The position numbers and the translations under genes are program-made. A DNA stretch of 64,000 nucleotides from Erodium maritimum (Eukaryota > Streptophyta > Magnoliopsida > Geraniales > Geraniaceae), in the NCBI GenBank assembly GCA_963921825.1, contig OY997589.1, positions 53,252,546 to 53,316,545 on the forward strand, read 5' to 3'. Under the pieces are notes generated by a model. That model made no database searches. It had not been told where the DNA came from and saw only the letters and a program-made list of their open reading frames with translations. Positions within the stretch are counted from its first letter, which is position 1. Each line of letters starts with the position of its first letter. This document shows positions 10,060 through 20,600 of the stretch, piece after piece.

Positions 10060-12580
10060 TGTAATCATCCAGACCCTCGAGCATTAGTATTGTATTATCT
10101 TCATCTAGCTTTGACTTTATACCAATTGCTTTTCCAAACCCCCAAGCCCTCTTTGCCTTTGAACCTTCATTTACAAAGCTTGTAGTTTGTATGCCTTTCT
10201 GAGTATTACCAGCTTCTTTCCCTTTCAGTTTGGACCTGGTCCATAAGAACGAGCTTGTATTATGGTTGATTTTTTCTTCCCACCTAATTTGAGTTTAGGA
10301 GTGCTTATAATTAGCCCTGCATTCAGACCAAGAAAGTCTGAAATTTCTCTTACTTGTGGGGAATCTAGAGGAGAAGCAGGAGCAGTGAAATTTTCCAAAC
10401 CAGTTTCCAAAACATCCAGGCCTAGTGGGCCCTCAAGAGAGGAGAGAGGAAAGATTAAGTCTAATCCCAGATCAGAAGCAACTGTAAACTGTGGTCTTTT
10501 CACTTGAGCAAGGCCATTAGTTCGTGAAGCCTTTTGATTCATTAAATGTTCTTTATTTACCAATGTTGTAGATGTCTCTTCTATCAATATATTAGCTGCC
10601 AAAGTCCTTTCAGCCTGATCTTGAAGTGGATTAGTTTGCTCTAATTCCAGATTTGAAGAAAGGTGTTGTAATTGGATGGGGGAAAAACTGTAGCTAGTTG
10701 AGATTCTGAGTGGACAAAAACTTGGACTGTAACAATTCTTGAGGTGGTATCAAGTTGAGAAGGCTTTCTCCAAAAATTATCATCTCCTTCATAGAGATGA
10801 AGATCACCTAGGTTCCTTTCCTTACAATCAAAGGTATCTTTAACAAAAAGCCATTGATCCTCCTAACTCCCTAGATTAGAAGTAGTAGCAATAAGTTCAG
10901 GTACTATAGATCTTGTAGCATTGAATTCCATTTCAGATTCCATAGCTTCATTAATGGTGCCAAGCCTTGTTTCAACATCTTGACTGCTTCTGGACTTGCC
11001 AATTATTGGATCCATCTGATCAATTCCAAGGGTAGATAATAAATGCTTTCCAGTAAATCCTTCCTCAATAGTGGTTGGTTGTGGCAGATTAGGAGACAAT
11101 TCTTCTGTATCTTCATTACCTGACCCTTGAAAATCCTCTGTAGGGGCTTCTTTTGAATAAAAACTGACAAATGGAGAGCCTGAAGCAGATGAATTACAAA
11201 TTTCTGAGGTAGAGGATTCTTTAAAGGGATTTCTGAAGTCAGGGATCTGAATTTGAGGAATATCTCTTGCTTGCACATAAGTGATTAGGACTCTATAGCT
11301 TTTTTCCCCAGAGTGATGTTCACTTCCTCTGAAATATCTTTTAAATGCAGGGTGTGTACTAACACAAAGGCAGTATGAATATGAAGATCTTGATCAGAAA
11401 TAGGATGAGTGTATAGTACCTTACCATAATTTGTCACAACAACTTGAAAAGTCTCAACACACCAGCCCTGATATGGGACTCCTTGAAGGGCTAACCAAGA
11501 TAATTTACCCTCAGTGTTGTCAGGTCTGCCTTCCTAGGAATAAAGGTTAGCCATTGTTGTAACCAAGCTCCCTCATCAAAGAATAGGTGTTTATCAAATT
11601 GGGGGTCTGGACAATAGACCAAGATTGTCTTATTGCCAAGATCTTTAAGTTGTATTTCACAAACTCCTTCTAGGGCTATCTCCTTCATAATTGCCTCAAC
11701 TGATAGGTTTAGATGTGTCAATACTAGATGTGCTCCCTCCCAGATTTTTGCCTTTGTAGAAACAATTCAACCTTGGTGGTTAACTTCCTCATACTTTTTT
11801 TCTTTATAGATTAAGCCTTGAGTAGATGACCTGCCATGTGTTTACCTGAGAGGGTTTGATCTATCAGGCCTGTTTTTAGCTCAAGCTTCAGTTACAAAAA
11901 GTGTTTGATTTCTGATGTTGAGACCATTGTATTGTAGCACTGCTTGTTGTAGATCTAATTTGGTGTGGAAATAAATGAACCCATACCAATTCCCTCTACA
12001 TTAGGTTTAATCATTTGTACTTGCCAAAGATCGAATCTAACCATTCATTGTTGGCCTTTGGGGGAATATTGAGTACAAAAGCAGTGAAGTTTGGGGTAGA
12101 GGAGATCACGGCAGTCTTGTTCTGTAGAATAGTGTTAGGAGGTAGAACTTTGTCGAACCCTGGGGGAGGGTATCCCATTGAAGATGAAACTTCTTCAACC
12201 CCCAATCCACCATTGCTGGGATGTGAAATAAAATTACCCAACAGTGGTGAGGCATTGTAAAGCTCCTCTCTTCCCAGATGATTACTGCAATAGGAGGGTG
12301 TTGAGTCTCTTCTAGAGGAGACAGGTTGGAACTTCTTATCATAAAACATTCTTTGTCCATCTAATAGTTTCATACAACCACCTGGGGAGTAGTGCTCTGT
12401 TTTATCAGAATAGTCAGGGGAAGGGGATCTGTTTCTTGTACCTTTTCCTTTGAAACCTTTGTTTTTGACTAGAAGTGACTGTGGATGAATGATTGCGGTA
12501 GGAGGGTCACCACTGAGCTCTTGCAAAGTTAAGGAAGTCATAGCTTGAAACAACTGAAGACTTGGCAGTGGAGGTCGCAA
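10060..12580 (-). pseudogene. LINE E ORF1 (RRM and DUF4283-like), broken
   Basis: The N-terminal reading (12011-12580) has a GKGTRN basic patch, GQRMFYDKKFQPVS, SSSMGYPPPGFDKVLPP and the start of an RRM (FTAFVLNIPP), which align with ORF1 of LINE A at 60207-63057. The DUF4283-like core (AIMKEIALEGVCEIQLKDLG) is at 11491-11721, and the acidic low-complexity part is at 10225-11276. ORF1 proteins of plant L1s bind their own RNA. At least three frame changes and stops separate the parts. Confidence 0.75.
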
Positions 12581-12600
12581 GACAAGGAACCAGCACCTTC

Positions 12601-12644
12601 GGTGGTCCGATGGTTTAGATATATACCATCATGAACACTACACC
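12601..12644 (-). promoter_or_regulatory. LINE E 5' UTR stem structure
   Basis: Read on the minus strand this is GGTGTAGTGTTC, AT, GATGGT, a loop, ACCATC, GGACCACC. GATGGT/ACCATC form an inner stem and GGTG/CACC an outer one. The same plan occurs in LINE B and LINE A 5' UTRs. Confidence 0.5.
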
Positions 12645-12860
12645 GAGCAGAGAAAATTGAGAAGAAGAAAGGTTGAGTAGTGGAACTCAGGAGCAGAAGA
12701 TATCAAGCCAGAGAGTGACTGAGAAAAGATTAACTGAAGAGAAGAAGCTACAGTAATGATGAAGATCTTCAAAGCACATAGATGAACATGATGAAGTTAC
12801 TATATCAGTAGAGAGTGTTTTTTTCCCCTTCCTTTCCAAGGTTGATTGGTGAGGCGGAGG

Positions 12861-13259
12861 AAAAAAAAAACCAAGCTGATTGTTCTTATCAATTATTCTT
12901 TGAATATAATTGGATCTCTAAAATATTTTGACATCGATCAAGCAAGTACCTAAAACCTAGTTGAAAAAACTAATACTTTAAGTTGGATACCAAGTCATAT
13001 ATTAAGAATGAGGAATTACCACCAAGTTGGGTACCATGTCATATACTAAGTGATAAATTGCATCAAGATCTTAATAAAAGACAACTAAGCTCAATTTTAA
13101 ACATGAAACTAAACTTGTGAATGATACATTGAAGAAGATCATCTAAAAGTTTCATGTCAGTGTCCAACCACCCTAGAAAACACCCAAACAGATCACAGAT
13201 AACAAAAATTTACCAAAAAAATCACAATATTAATTTCCAACAAATTGTTGCAAAGTACA
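12861..13259. other. Unassigned A+T-rich spacer
   Basis: About 400 bases between the LINE E 5' end and the RRM relic. It contains an A10 run at about 12863 and no reading frame, repeat or motif I recognise. Confidence 0.4.
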
Positions 13260-15015
13260 ATTATCAATGAGGAAAAAAAAACACTTTTCGTTCATAAACC
13301 ACATTGGAGGAAACTAAGAATCGGGAAGTTCTTCCAAAGAAGGGATTGGGTGCTAACTCACTTTTCGGACAAGCGTACCTATCTTCGTCAACTACCGTCG
13401 AACATTTGTGGTCTCTTTTCTCGCAGGTTGGTGTCATTGTTGCTGTTGACGCTGGGGCTAAGCTAGCTTCCAAAGGCACTCAGTTCGCCTTTGTCTACTT
13501 TCAGTCTTCCGATGACCTTACCCGCGCAGTTGCTACCTTAAATGGGTCTCTGGTTCAAGGACGCAAGATTCGTGTGGAATTATGTAAAAGATACAAGGGC
13601 CCTTGTGCCTTTCCTACAGTGGCTCCTACATTTGCTACCAGGGTTGGGTCCTCTTCTTTGGATATGAAACTGAAGACTCGGGAACTTGTTTCGCTTAGCT
13701 CGAGCGAGCCTCCTATGTGTTTTATGTGTTTTGCCACTAGTTTTGAATCACTTCTGGCCTTCAGTGTGTTAGGGGTAGCTAACAACGCAACGACGGTGCA
13801 CACTCTCAGTTTCGGTCTTAAGATAGTAGGGATTGTAGGCATGGAATTTGTTGAGTTGGGTTCGAGAGCTTTTCTGGTGTCTTTCAAGGATCGCGATGTT
13901 TGGGAGTCTTTATCGGTTGACGATTGGAAGGCTCTACGTCCCTGGTTCTTCTGCTTCTCGGATTGTGCTGACCGAGTCTTGTTTGGTGGGCGTCTCTTTT
14001 AGGTCGACTTAATAGGCCTACCTGTTGTGTGTTGGAGCAAGGACTCAATTTCTAAGATTGTTAGGATGGTTTGATTGACTGTTACCATTCATCTGTGCTC
14101 CCTGGCGTCGGCCCAACCGTCTAGGGCTTTAGCACTAGTTCATGTCTTGGATTTTTCGGTGGACAGGTGAGTGGTTGAGTCTCAATGTCCTGGCTTCCGT
14201 GCGAATGTTCTTCTTGAGAAGGTGTCTATTGATTCCATCCCTTTTCTTCCTTGGTAGGATAGATGTTAACTTATCTTCGGTTGTCAAAGCAGGGAGTCCT
14301 TATGCTCTTGCCCCTTTTAGTATTGATGCTTCCCCTATCACTCCGACTAGGCTTTATACTCTTCAACATGTTAGGTCTTTGCCTATTGACGCAGGGTTTC
14401 GTCTTCTGTCCATGGGTCTATGGGTTCGACGGACCGCAAGTCGGATAGGTGGACTGATAGGATAGAGGATGAAGCCGATGACTTGGCTTTGGATATGTAT
14501 GTTGGGCTCGATAGATCCCTCATCCCTCTTGCGAACCGTTCATTGCAGTCTCTACAAGATGAGATTACTATCACCCTCCCCGTTTCTAGAGTTCCCTCGG
14601 GGCGTTCCTCTCCTCAGCCGCTCCAAGCTATTGTCCCTAGCTCAGGCCAATTTCCATCGCCGCTCCAGATTGTTGTTAGGGGTGACCTACCTCAACAAGA
14701 TGCCTTCTCAGATTTTTCCCGCCATTGATCGACGGTCGCACATGGGAGATTATTACCCACACTGTGACGAGATTTGCAGAAAGCTTGGGGGTTCGCTACA
14801 GAGGCTCGGCAGAGGAAGGCTTCAAGAAAATTGAAGCGAATTTGAGTCCTCATTATAGTAGCCGAGTTTCTAGCCCCGCCGGGGTCACTTGATTTTAATC
14901 CTCTTTTTTTGCTTTTGCTAGGTGTGCTTTAGTCCAGACTCGTTTTTCTCGAGTTACTGGATTCTCTGCTTTGTATTGGTTTCTTCGTTTATAATATTTA
15001 TTTCTCTCTAATAAA
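13260..15015 (+). mobile_element. ORF1-only LINE derivative (RRM relic)
   Basis: A block with less A+T than its flanks, carrying a LINE-ORF1-like reading (13304-14250), a second low-complexity open part (14420-14834), and an A-rich end (AATAAAAAATTT at 15004-15016) after a T-rich 3' region. No endonuclease or RT follows. I infer either an internally deleted LINE of a lineage different from A-E or a 5'-truncated ORF1 retrocopy. I found no target duplication, so the limits are approximate. Confidence 0.5.
13304..14002 (+). pseudogene. RRM protein, LINE ORF1-like, broken
   Basis: The reading contains a clear RRM: VEHLWSLFSQVGVIVAVD, RNP1-like GTQFAFVYFQ, and VATLNGSLVQGRKIRVELCK (about residues 24-95 of the open frame). 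It then reads SRAFLVSFKDRDVWESL and WKALRPWFFCFSD, which fits the DUF4283-type domain of plant LINE ORF1. In the same frame after the stop at 14000-14002 it continues VDLIGLPVVCWSKDSISKIV, with further stops at about 14071 and 14168. There is no ATG at the start (TTG at 13304). A genuine host RRM gene is the alternative, but the in-frame stops and missing start argue against it. Confidence 0.65.
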
Positions 15016-15016
15016 A

Positions 15017-15207
15017 AATTTAGACGAAATTGATTCATCAATCAAATTGCACAATAATTTTTCTCGAACACAAACCATTGTTGTAAAAAAAAACTACAAA
15101 AATCAAAACCAGAAGTACAAATAAATATGTTCATTGGGTAGGTTTCATGCTCTTAGCATACTTCCCTATGAAGAAAGGATAATAACATCTCAAAAAATTA
15201 AAGCACA
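15017..15207. other. Unassigned spacer
   Basis: A+T-rich sequence between the RRM relic and the 1.45 kb element. Nothing recognisable apart from an A-run near 15087. Confidence 0.4.
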
Positions 15208-16682
15208 ACATCAACCACAATTTATAATTATTAAAGGAATAGTCCAAAACAAGAGAGAGAAGCTCTCGCCTCTCTCTAGAAACGTCTTAGATCTCATCCG
15301 CTTCAACCCCCCTTCCTCCTCTCGTCTCCGGCGGTGGCTCTGGCTGCCATGGCCACCGCTGGTTCTCTCCTTCTCTTTTCCTTCCCCCTCTCTACCTTTC
15401 CTCCCGTTTGTTTTCCCTCTCTCCCCTTCGCCAAATCTGTTTTCTTTCTCAGATCTATCCTCCTGGACGTGGGTGAGGTGTAGATCTGGTGTTCTCAGGC
15501 CGGTTTCTTCTCCTTCCCGTGGTCCTCGAGGTGTTTGGTGAGGTTTGAGGTTGCTGGTTGTGCTTCCCGTCGCAGGCTTGTGGTGGTTCCAGACTGCTCC
15601 CGTTATTGCGTGGTTTCGCTTCAGTTCGGAGTCCATGAGGGGCTCTTCTTGTAGATCTGGGCTCTCCATGCCAGATCTACGACATTCGCTTTTGCTCCGC
15701 CGCCTTGGTCCGCCCCTCCCCAGACCCGACTCTCCTTGGTGGCTCCTCAGGTTTCCCCGGCCTATTGGAGCTTCCCAAGGTCAGATATGTGGCTCCCCTC
15801 TCTCGGCTCAGGCATGGAGAAGTCCTGGTTCTCTTCCCGCATTCTCGGTGCTGGCTGGAGCGTTTCGAGGACCTGCCGTGAGTTCGAAGTCGTCTGAAGC
15901 TTCTGTCACGCGAGGTTCACTGCTGACCTTCACCTGCATCATGTCGGAGTTGCAAGGGCTCGGGTCATTCTGCTCAGGGACTCTCCAGCGAAAGTTGGGA
16001 CGCGTGAGGCCGTGAGGAAGCAGCTCAGTTTGTTGTTAGGTGGGGCTGTCTGTTTTAGGGCTGGGTTGATGTGGTATGCTTCTCATCCTTTCACGATTTA
16101 TTTTCGGTTTCTTCCCCATCTCCCTCATCTACTTATTATAAAGGAAAAACTGGTGTTTTGGCCACCTCGGTGGACCGGCCTCGTCGGATCTCGGTGCAGG
16201 CCGCCGGCGAGAACATCGGGCTTTTGCCCTCTGTTTTCTCCTTTTAAATTTATATGTTTGGACTTGGATCGGCCGGGTGTGTTGGCGTCGGCAAAACCTC
16301 GCAATCTCCGAGGGTTGCTGGTTTGAGATCAAGGGGTTGCTGTAAATCCGGATTTTAATTGTGTAGAGGGGATCAAGGTTGTTGGAGTCTTAGGTCTTTA
16401 AGCGCTTATTGTTTGATAAATCTGGTCTCTAGGGCTGTTTTCAAAATAGTGTTTCATGTTAGTCATTTCTGGTTATTAGACCTTCAATTGTTTTCTGTTT
16501 CTGGTTGTAAGGTTTCCTTCATCTAGAGGTGAGGTTTGCAGTTCATTCCCCTATTGTTTCTTGGTGTGGTGTTTTATTTGGTGCTTTGATCTGTAGTGAA
16601 AGATCGACCATGTACTCCTCTATTCCCTCGTTGGAGGTTTTAATCTAAATATGTTTTGCTGATAAAAAAAAACATCAACCAC
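15208..16682 (+). mobile_element. Non-autonomous LINE-tailed element, 1.45 kb, with TSD
   Basis: A perfect 11 bp direct repeat ACATCAACCAC flanks the element (15208-15218 and 16672-16682). The right copy directly follows GCTGATAAAAAAAA, the same terminal motif used by LINEs B and C. The 5' part has GAGAGAGAAGCTCTCGCCTC and a C+T-rich stretch to about 15480, and the rest is non-coding with only short frames. The tail GGAGGTTTTAATCTAAAT before TTTGCTGATA closely resembles the LINE A and C tails. I infer mobilisation in trans by a LINE of the A/C type. Confidence 0.75.
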
Positions 16683-16891
16683 TAATATATGTGCACAATC
16701 TACTAAAACTACTCATATACAATCACCATACAACCCATAGCTTTTACCAAACCAACTTTCTATTCACCCTTGCAGCAAAATAAATAAATTTATACATATA
16801 AAACAAAATGGTGACAAAGCAATCCAATATCATTATCTCAAAATCCAGTATTGGTTTTTTTTTGATCGGCAAAGCATAATTGAATTAAGAA

Positions 16892-16912
16892 CCTCTTTTG
16901 AGGTAAAAGAGG
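16892..16912 (-). promoter_or_regulatory. LINE A 3'-terminal hairpin
   Basis: CCTCTTTT and AAAAGAGG pair perfectly (8 bp) around a 5-base loop, 28 bases before the poly-A tail. The tail after it reads GGTTCTTAATTCAATTATGC, then TTTGCCGATC and A9. In stringent-type LINEs a 3' UTR hairpin is what the RT recognises; that role here is inferred. Confidence 0.6.
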
Positions 16913-17174
16913 AAACAAACAAACCAACTTAATCCCACAATCAATCATATGTTGATTTGTAAGGGAAAAGAAGGAGACTACAGGTATTAAAATGAAACCT
17001 AGAAAGCAAAACAATGAGGTAATTAAATGACAATTGAGAGTGTAGTGGGACTTGAATGCTTTGAGTGCTTCAATGGAGATCAAGAGAGAAATGTAGTGCT
17101 GAGGGGATGTAAATGCAGCTGGAGGTGAAGCTTGAGTCCCAAGTAAATGAAAGGGAGGGTATGAAATTGCAAAA

Positions 17175-17450
17175 TTGGAAGAAACTTGCATCCCAAGTTA
17201 TGCAGGTGTTGAGATACAAAGTTGCTTCTGGTTAAATGCTTGGATGAACTTGATGATTGATGAGCTTCAGCCTGAACCTGGATTGCAGAACCAGGTGTAG
17301 AGATGATCTTTAGATTCTTGGATGATGATGATGTACTGAAATGAGGAGTGGAAGAAACTTGCGTCCCAAGCTGTGCAGATGAGTTGCCGAGATGCTTCTG
17401 GTTAATAGCTTGGATGAACTTGAAGAATGAAGAGCTTCAGCCTGAAAATG
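17175..17450 (-). repeat. Diverged direct duplication in LINE A 3' UTR
   Basis: Two blocks of about 95 bases (17183-17276 and 17350-17446) share GAAACTTGC.TCCCAAG, GCTTCTGGTTAA, GCTTGGATGAACTTGA and GAGCTTCAGCCTGAA in the same order, about 167 bases apart. Confidence 0.65.
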
Positions 17451-17674
17451 CAAAGGAAACAGCAAGGGAAAAAGAAGACACTCATCTAGATAAACTACCC
17501 AAAAACACAAGAGGAGGAGGAGGAGGAAGGAAGATAAGAACCCACACACCAGGAGCCAAACCAAACCAGAGAACCTTACCAAAACTCACATCAGTCCCCA
17601 AACCCAACCCAGCCCACCCCAAAACCCAACCCCCAGGAAAATCACCACTGAAGATAGCCAAAACCTACCACCAG

Positions 17675-20600
17675 TTAAGAGCAGCAAGTAATAGGTGAGG
17701 CTTTCCATGTTCTGAATGGGAAAAAGATCCCTTTTGCTTTGAAAGAAGCCAACTCCCAGCTATAGGACTGAGAAACAATTTTGTCAAAGATGAGGGCAGG
17801 AGACTGAATAACCCCATTGAAAATTAGATCATTTCTGGCAAGCCAAATTTTCCAACAAGTGAGTTGAGCCAGGTTGCACCAAGAGGAGATTTTATATCTT
17901 GAGATCAAGGTTGGCCAAGAGGAAAGGAGTGATTGAATATTGCCAAGAATCACCCAAACTATCCCCCACCAATAAAGGACCATAGACCAAACCTGCCAAG
18001 CCCTTTCACAATGCAGGAGAACATGTGGTCCATTCTCAAAGTCCCAGTTGCAAACTTTGCACAGAAGAGCATCCATATTAAGAGGCATACCTCTAGCTTC
18101 AAGGAAGCAGTTGGTTGGTAGAGCCTCATGGCAAGAAAGCCAGCAAAAGGCAGTGATCTTAGGTGGAATTCCAGGTAGCCAAAGATTCTTGAGCCAGCTG
18201 AACTGAGAATGTGAATTGGATCTTTGATGTTGGAGAAGTGCATAGAGCCTTGAAACAGAGAAGCCTTTAGGATCCCCAGCCCAAATGAGAGTGTCTTGGT
18301 GTGGGGAGAGATGTATCCCATTGAGTATGAATTGCAAAGTCATCCAATCAGTCTCAGCCCTTCCTCTGGGGGTTCTTCTGAAGTGTAAATCCCAGGAAGT
18401 AGCTGGCTTGGCTTCAGACACAAGTAAGGCTTTTGATTGGGATAATAAGTATAGTCTGGGATAGAGGAATTTAAAAGGAGTGTCACCCCACCAAAAGTCA
18501 TCCCAGATCAGAATACTTTTGCCATTACCCACTTTCCATGAGAGACCTTTAATCCCAAATAAGTCAGAGAACCTTGGATCAGAATTGAGAGAGAGAATAT
18601 GCTGCATAAAAGTTGCAGGGCCTATAATGCAAAATTTTGAGAGATCCCAATCATTTGGATTCCACCCATATTTTCCACAGATTACAAGCTTCCAAAGAGA
18701 ACCTCTATCCAAGGCAAATCTCCACCACCACTTGGATAGAAGGGAGATATTCATGAGGTTGAGATTTCTGATTCCAAGACCACCCTCCTCTTTGCTTTGA
18801 CACACAGTGCTCCATCTTACTTTGCTGAATGTGTGTTCTTTTGGTTTCCCATGCCAAAGAAATTTTCTTTGCCATCTTTCCATGGACTTAATGACCCCTT
18901 TAGGAGCTCTGAAGATGGAGAATAAATATAAGGGCAGAGCTCCTAGTGTTGATTTAATAAGTGTTATTCTCCCTCCCAAGGATAACAATTTTGCTTGCCA
19001 AAGGCCCAGGGCTGACTTGAATTTTTTGAGAATTGGCTCCCAGGTTGAGGTTCTTTTGGGGTTGGCACCTAAAGGAAATCCCAGATAATTGAATGGGATA
19101 GTTCCTTCAGAGCAGCCAAGACTTGCTAGCATATCCAATTTTGCAGGATCAGAGATATTAAAAGGGATCAAGGCTGATTTGGAGTAGTTGACAGTAAGGC
19201 CAGCAGCTAGATAGAACATATGGAGAACATATTTGAGAAAATCAATGCTTGTGTCCTCACCTTTTATGAGGAATATAGAATCATCAGCAAATTGGAGCAG
19301 TGCTATTTCAGGAGTGGACTGGTTGATTTGAATACCTTTTAATAGTCCAGCTTGTATGGTAGCCTTCAAAATTTGATTTAACCCTTCTGCAACAATTACA
19401 AATATGAATGGAGAAAGAGCACATCCCTGCCTGATTCCTCTTGTCATTTGGAAATCTGGAGATGGAGAACCAATGATCAAGACTGAGACATATGCTTTGA
19501 AGCATGAGATCATCCAGAGTTTCCATTTATCACCAAAACCCATTCTAGTGAGGAGCTGCAAAATATACATCCAAGAGACCTTATCAAAAGCCTTCTCCAG
19601 GTCTGCCTTAAAGATAAATGCCTTTGTATGTGATTTTTTGAGATGCTGGACCAATTCAGATGCAATTAGAATGCCATCTGTTATTTGCCTTCCACTGATA
19701 AAAGTTGATTGCTCCTCTCCAATCAAATTGCTGATTACAGTTTTGAGCCTTAGAGAGAGCATTTTAGAGATGATTTTGTATGGCCCCCCCATTAAATTAA
19801 TGGGTCTGAAATCATCAAAGGTGAGGGTGGAGGAGGATTTGGGAATTAGAGCTATAAAGGATGAGTTTAATCCCTTGCCAAGTTGACCTGAGAGGTGGAA
19901 TGCTGTGAAAAAGTTCAAAAGATCTTCTTTGATAATTGGCCAGCAAATTTGGAAGAAATGGAGATTGAATCCATCAGGGCCAGGGGCTTTATCCCCATTA
20001 CAAGCCATTAGTGCCTGCAGCACCTCTTCTTCTTCAAATGGTCTTTCCAACCAGGAAGCTTGCTCATGAGAAATGGTATTGAAAGGCAGATCATCCAGAG
20101 AAACATCTTCAATTGCAGTAGAGGTAAATCTGGCCTTGAAATGATCAGCAGCTGCTTGCTTGATATCTAGTGGTTGAGATAGCATATTTCCTTTAAATAG
20201 TATTTGAGAGAGTTTCCCTTTGGTGCCTTTATAATTTGCTATTCTGTGGTAGTATTTGGACCCTCTATCTCCATCATAGTGCCATTTTTCCCTTGCTTTT
20301 TGGCTCCATAATTTTGCTTGTTGTTTTTGCTTCTGAATGAGAATGGCTTGGAGGTAACCTCTATTTGTTCTTTCAGCTGGAGATAGACTTCTGCTCTCAG
20401 CAAGAGTGTCAATTTGATGTACTTCTGATATCAGTTGGGTTATTTGAGTATCCAGGAAACCAAATACTTCTGAGTTCCAAGTTTTTAGATCAGCTTTGAG
20501 TAGATTAAGCTTTTTCCAAAGTATGTAAGAAGTGAGTCCTTGGACATTATAAGAAGACCAGAATCTTTGAACAGCAGGGAGGAACCTTGAATCATTAGCC

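Larger units (their letters stand above)
1..12860 (-). mobile_element. LINE E, old L1-type LINE, split by two LTR insertions
   Basis: Minus-strand non-LTR retrotransposon whose 3' end lies before base 1. It has a 5' UTR (about 12581-12860), a broken ORF1 (about 10060-12580) and a broken ORF2 (10032 down to 1). ORF2 is cut into 8457-10032, 4952-5500 and 1-1259 by two LTR insertions. Removing each insertion with one copy of its target duplication restores a continuous RT reading (GGPYKILSKVLS across the 5501-8456 insertion; KYALSMFCSASG across the 1260-4951 insertion). The outer 5' limit is uncertain. The many frameshifts and stops make it inactive. Confidence 0.85.

Noticed and set aside
13304-14002. 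RRM frame as a functional host gene
   Set aside because: No ATG, in-frame stops inside the following domain, and LINE ORF1-like layout.
17348-17698. 116-codon plus-strand frame
   Set aside because: Lies antisense in the LINE A 3' UTR, with Pro/Thr-rich low complexity.
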